A DNA stretch of 64,000 nucleotides. Source: Vibrio natriegens NBRC 15636 = ATCC 14048 = DSM 759 (GTDB lineage: Bacteria > Pseudomonadota > Gammaproteobacteria > Enterobacterales > Vibrionaceae). The DNA lies in assembly GCF_035621455.1 (NCBI RefSeq), contig NZ_CP141823.1:806001-870000 (forward strand), read 5' to 3'. Shown here one piece after another: positions 61,084 to 64,000 of this stretch. A program made the position numbers and the translations under genes. The first letter of the stretch is position 1. Each line of letters opens with the position of its first letter. Below the pieces are notes generated by a model. The model worked only from the letters and a program-made list of their open reading frames with translations, made no database searches and was not told the origin of the DNA.

Positions 61084-61141
61084 TACTCAATAAAAGTAAG
61101 TAAGCTTAGTTCGGTTCAGTCTGAGAACGCTCTCATCTCAA

Positions 61142-61624
61142 TCAAAGAGGCTTGCCCTGCTCCAAAGCCAGTAACCTCTGCTTACGCTCAACGCCACCCG
61201 CATAGCCCGTCAATTTCCCACTCTTACCAATGACACGATGACAGGGAACGACGATAGAAATTGGATTTTTCCCGTTGGCCAACCCTACGGCACGCACGGC
61301 CTTAGGATTGCCTATTGCATCCGCAAGCTGTTGATAGCTCCAGGTTTCTCCGTATGGAATGGTTGTTAGTGCATGCCAGACCTGGTTTTGAAAATCCGTC
61401 CCCGAGGCCGCCAAGGGAAGATCAAACTCGTTCCTTAACCCAGAAAAGTATTCCCCTAACTGAACAACGGCCTGATGCAAGATTGGCTGGCGATCATCGC
61501 GCTCACCCAAATCATCCGGTTTTGTTGTACAGGTTTCAAACCAAATACCAAGTAAGCCGTCAGAGTTAGCTTGTATCGTCACGGTGCCTAACGGGCTGGG
61601 CATTTCGGTATAGATTGTTTTCAT
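61142..61624 (-). CDS. ogt: Methylated-DNA-protein-cysteine methyltransferase Ogt
   Basis: A 160-residue suicide repair protein that removes methyl groups from O6-methylguanine. The acceptor cysteine is in VVPCHRVIG (Cys128); the helix-turn-helix-like DNA-binding segment WHALTTIPYGETWSYQQLADAIGNPKAVRAVGLANGKNP is typical. The ATG at 61624 overlaps the stop of the upstream alkA-type gene by four bases (ATGA), so the two are translationally coupled. Confidence 0.95.
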   Translation of the reverse strand: MKTIYTEMPSPLGTVTIQANSDGLLGIWFETCTTKPDDLGERDDRQPILHQAVVQLGEYFSGLRNEFDLPLAASGTDFQNQVWHALTTIPYGETWSYQQLADAIGNPKAVRAVGLANGKNPISIVVPCHRVIGKSGKLTGYAGGVERKQRLLALEQGKPL

Positions 61625-62988
61625 GATTGATTCCATAAATGAAAAGTTGCGTAACTTCCCCAAGGTGACGCGGTATGGCTATTGAGAGACGGGAAGCGCT
61701 GCATTGCCTTTTTTACGACTAAGTCGTTATGCAAAAAACAGTCAGGGTTAGACTCTCCCCGAAGCTCGGCATAACTCACCGTCCAGGGCCCAATACCTTT
61801 AAGTTTTAACCATTGCTGTGGTTCCGCTTGTGGATTATCCAACATATATTGTGCAAAGGTCACCAACGTATTCTTTCGACTCTGAGGCATGCGTAAAAAA
61901 CTCACGTCCGCATTCACGATGTCAATTGGCTCAGGAAAATAACGCGCTTCTCCTTCTGCACTGAGTTTATCTACCAGCAGATTCAACTGGCCAATCGCCG
62001 CTTTAACCGAAACTTGCTGGCCTAAAATTGCCCGAACGCCCGCTTCCCATGTACTCCACACGCCAGGAATCCGAATACCACTACTCTTTACAACCCCAGG
62101 GGCAACATAACTGAGATGCCGCTCTATCGTGCAAATATCAGCGTCAAGATCAAACATTCGGCGAACACTGGTCACCAAATTCTGCAATTTAGCGACGTCT
62201 TCAATTTCAAAATCCAGTTCGAGATGGCTTTCACCTTTCGTCGCTTTAAACCACGCTTTGCTTCCTGTGATACAAACCGTACGGCTGTAACTGTTTTCCG
62301 TCAGTACTTCCACGCCTTCTATCGCCCTTAAACGATAAAAGTCCAACATATGTTGCCAATTAAATTCGCCGCGAAACGGTAACACGATCCGATTCGTTTC
62401 CATTTTTTCAAACTCATTACGCCTAACCTGAGACGGTGTCAATTTGAGAAACTTTTGAAAAGCATCATTAAACCGGCGCGTGCTGTTAAAACCTGCGGCA
62501 AAGCCCACTTCGGTAACAGACATCGAACTCGAATGCAGTAACTGTTTAGCAAACATCAATTGTTGATATTGAGCATATTGCTTGGGCGACATACCTAGGT
62601 ACTGTTCGAACAACATTCTCAAATAACGATCAGATATTCCTACACGCTCTGCTAGTTCACACACCGAATGATGATGCAACTCCCCCTTATCAATCATAGA
62701 GATAGCGCGTTGAAACGTGGTTTCTACGCCTCTCCAGGCCCACGAACCAGGCGCACTATCAGGTCGGCAGCGCAAACACGGGCGATAACCTGCCTTAATA
62801 GCCTGAGTTTTGTCCGTAAAATATTCGACATTCTCTTCTTTCGGTAAGTTAGCTGGACATATTGGTCGGCAGAAAATACCGGTTGTTTTAACACCAATAT
62901 AAAATCGACCATCAAAACGGCTATCACGTGACATACGCGCTTTCTGACACTGCTCAAACGTCAATGACGTGTAGGGGTGTATAAGCAT
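61621..62988 (-). CDS. alkA: Ada-AlkA fusion: methylation sensor and 3-methyladenine DNA glycosylase
   Basis: A 455-residue fusion. The N-terminal Ada-type zinc domain has the four cysteines FCRPICPAN ... CLRCRP and senses methylphosphotriesters. An AraC-type helix-turn-helix (ERVGISDRYLRMLFEQYLGMSP; AAGFNSTRRFNDAFQKF) follows. The C-terminal half is AlkA: an N-terminal beta domain and the HhH-GPD region KLKGIGPWTVSYAELRGESN with catalytic Asp422 in LHNDLVV, aligning with Asp238 of E. coli AlkA. It should both activate transcription and excise alkylated bases. Coupled to ogt downstream. Confidence 0.93.
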   Translation of the reverse strand: MLIHPYTSLTFEQCQKARMSRDSRFDGRFYIGVKTTGIFCRPICPANLPKEENVEYFTDKTQAIKAGYRPCLRCRPDSAPGSWAWRGVETTFQRAISMIDKGELHHHSVCELAERVGISDRYLRMLFEQYLGMSPKQYAQYQQLMFAKQLLHSSSMSVTEVGFAAGFNSTRRFNDAFQKFLKLTPSQVRRNEFEKMETNRIVLPFRGEFNWQHMLDFYRLRAIEGVEVLTENSYSRTVCITGSKAWFKATKGESHLELDFEIEDVAKLQNLVTSVRRMFDLDADICTIERHLSYVAPGVVKSSGIRIPGVWSTWEAGVRAILGQQVSVKAAIGQLNLLVDKLSAEGEARYFPEPIDIVNADVSFLRMPQSRKNTLVTFAQYMLDNPQAEPQQWLKLKGIGPWTVSYAELRGESNPDCFLHNDLVVKKAMQRFPSLNSHTASPWGSYATFHLWNQS

Positions 62989-63182
62989 GATGCTGTCCTT
63001 GCTTGCACAATCTTAACGAGCAGTTCATCTGCTCAATGGGCTATATGCTCATTGTAGAACGAGGTGTTTACTGAGGTTAGCCATTTTCGGAACTCAATAT
63101 TGAGAATAGTTGGCATTAGCGTATTTCTACACTAAAGTTAAGACCAGAACATCACAACAACGTCGGCTAAAAGGGAATTGGT

Positions 63183-63386
63183 ATGGACTTACACACATGC
63201 GTAATTGTGCTTAGAAACCAAAAGGTTATTACGAGTAAATCCGTTGATCATTCTATCGGAATAATTGAGCGAGACTCAAATAACGAGATTTCAGAAATTC
63301 AAATCAATACTACCGATGGGGGTAATATTAGGACTTATCACTACAACAATGTAGAGGAGTCGCTTGAAAGTTTGATGAATCTCTAA
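63183..63386 (+). CDS. Small protein of unknown function, 67 residues
   Basis: ATG at 63183 with ribosome-binding site AAAGGGAA. The protein looks like a small beta-rich domain, with VIVLRNQKVITSKSVDHSIGIIERDS and IQINTTDGGNIRTYHY. It has no signal peptide or membrane helix. It is followed by a strong terminator, so it is a single-gene transcript. I do not recognise a family. Confidence 0.7.
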   Translation: MDLHTCVIVLRNQKVITSKSVDHSIGIIERDSNNEISEIQINTTDGGNIRTYHYNNVEESLESLMNL

Positions 63387-63427
63387 TTCTTGTTCCCGAG
63401 GAAGCCTCCTCCCTCATTAATATCGAA

Positions 63428-63462
63428 AAAATAGAGCACACGCCCCCGTGCTCTATTTTTTT
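63428..63462 (+). terminator. Terminator after the 67-residue protein gene
   Basis: An 11-bp stem AAATAGAGCAC / GTGCTCTATTT with an 8-nt loop and a T-run to 63462. Confidence 0.9.
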
Positions 63463-63737
63463 GGCCTAGTTTCATAGATTTATCACCAGAGTTAATCCCC
63501 CCTCTCTTTCGAAAAAAATGACATAGTGATTAAGAAACCTCGATTTTTTCAGGAAAAACAAACACCAAATAAAATCTTAATAATATGATTTAAAAGGTAA
63601 AAAACTACTAGTTCGAATTTATTGAACTAGAGCATCAAATAACCCCAATTTTTTATCGTATAAACCCGACCTAAACTGTACTCAACAGCAAGGGAGAATG
63701 GACTCCCGCTCAAAAAACATCGTATGAGGACAGAATC

Positions 63738-64000
63738 ATGAAAGCACTTCTACAAAAAATTACCGCATCAAACGCAGGTTTCAGCACGCTGGCACTTCGC
63801 ATTCCTATCGGCATCATCTTTATGGCACACGGCTCTCAGAAGCTATTTGGCTGGTTTGGTGGCTACGGACTGGAAGGCACTGGTCAGTGGATGGCATCCA
63901 TTGGCTTAGGTCCTGGTGTTTTAATGGCTTTCTTAGCAGGTAGTGGTGAGTTCTTTGGTGGTTTGTTTATTCTATTAGGCTTACTGACTCGACCAGCAGC
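63738..64000 (+). CDS. DoxX-family membrane protein (partial)
   Basis: The open frame runs from ATG 63738 (GAGGA, 7 bases upstream) to the right edge, 87 codons. It reads LALRIPIGIIFMAHGSQKLFGWFGGYGLEGTGQWM, then FLAGSGEFFGGLFILLGLLTRPAA, the opening of DoxX-type quinol/oxygen-linked membrane proteins. The rest lies beyond the window. Function is not assignable beyond the family. Upstream, 63463-63737 has no further gene. Confidence 0.88.
   Translation, partial: MKALLQKITASNAGFSTLALRIPIGIIFMAHGSQKLFGWFGGYGLEGTGQWMASIGLGPGVLMAFLAGSGEFFGGLFILLGLLTRPA

Noticed and set aside
1..64000. Insertion sequences, phage, integron or CRISPR signals
   Set aside because: No transposase, integrase, cas gene or spaced direct-repeat array was recognised; the only short tandem repeat is the 22-bp duplication at 32678-32721.

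Overview
The window looks like about 64 kb of a Vibrio genome, most likely the Harveyi clade (V. parahaemolyticus / V. alginolyticus / V. harveyi relatives) and probably the smaller chromosome. The best anchor is the 849-residue chitinase at 52330-54879. Its catalytic glutamate falls at residue 315, the number known for V. harveyi chitinase A. NhaD, a TMAO-reductase pair, OmpW, DUF924 and a Rof-type Rho antiterminator fit the same picture. I see no rRNA, tRNA, insertion sequence, phage or CRISPR array. The content is metabolic and regulatory, in short operons separated by good intrinsic terminators. The genus assignment is inference from gene content.

Layout. 1-1091: a TldD-family protease cut by the left edge. 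1396-7150: a complete thiamin salvage locus (TPP riboswitch, thiD, ThiZ-X-Y transporter genes, tenA, thiM, thiE), with a hairpin that can hide the thiD ribosome-binding site. 7289-11643: a PAP2 phosphatase, then a TMAO/S-oxide reductase with its pentahaem cytochrome. 11919-16818: an acetyltransferase, a HAD protein and a glycerate kinase / GntP permease / CdaR regulator set. 17057-27837: mostly single genes, including a 57-residue small protein, a lipoprotein, an M3 peptidase, DUF924, a VOC protein, a macrodomain, an MBL-fold hydrolase, Rof, OmpW, a cupin, a HAD-IB phosphatase, an Lrp/LysE pair and a siderophore-interacting protein with a Fur-like box.

27941-32654: an unsaturated-uronate catabolic operon (KDPG aldolase, KDG kinase, RpiB-family isomerase, YgjV membrane protein, KduD), divergent from its IclR-type regulator KdgR and with a strong palindromic operator between them. 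32785-35196: LysR divergent from an HD-domain protein and a class II aldolase. 35468-37545: glutathione-dependent formaldehyde detoxification. 37938-39508: a small periplasmic protein translationally coupled to a diguanylate cyclase. 39593-42225: a Cof-type HAD phosphatase and a long RluA-type pseudouridine synthase. 42603-48029: a giant 1808-residue lipoprotein with Ig-like, calcium-binding and PASTA modules and a 16-bp-arm palindrome just upstream. 48220-51812: a MATE transporter with an attenuator-like hairpin, an AGDEF diguanylate cyclase, a small membrane protein and PpnP. 52330-54879: ChiA. 54982-56560: an alpha/beta hydrolase and a TetR regulator sharing an operator motif. 56811-63386: an acyltransferase, a 38-residue membrane peptide, NhaD, a GFA protein, YitT and an alkylation-repair pair (Ada-AlkA fusion plus Ogt). 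63738 to the end: a DoxX protein cut by the right edge.

The least explained items are the giant lipoprotein with its palindrome, the non-canonical (RpiB-type) uronate route with its operator, the HD/aldolase pair, the periplasmic protein/cyclase pair, the TetR operator pair and the leader hairpin of the MATE gene.
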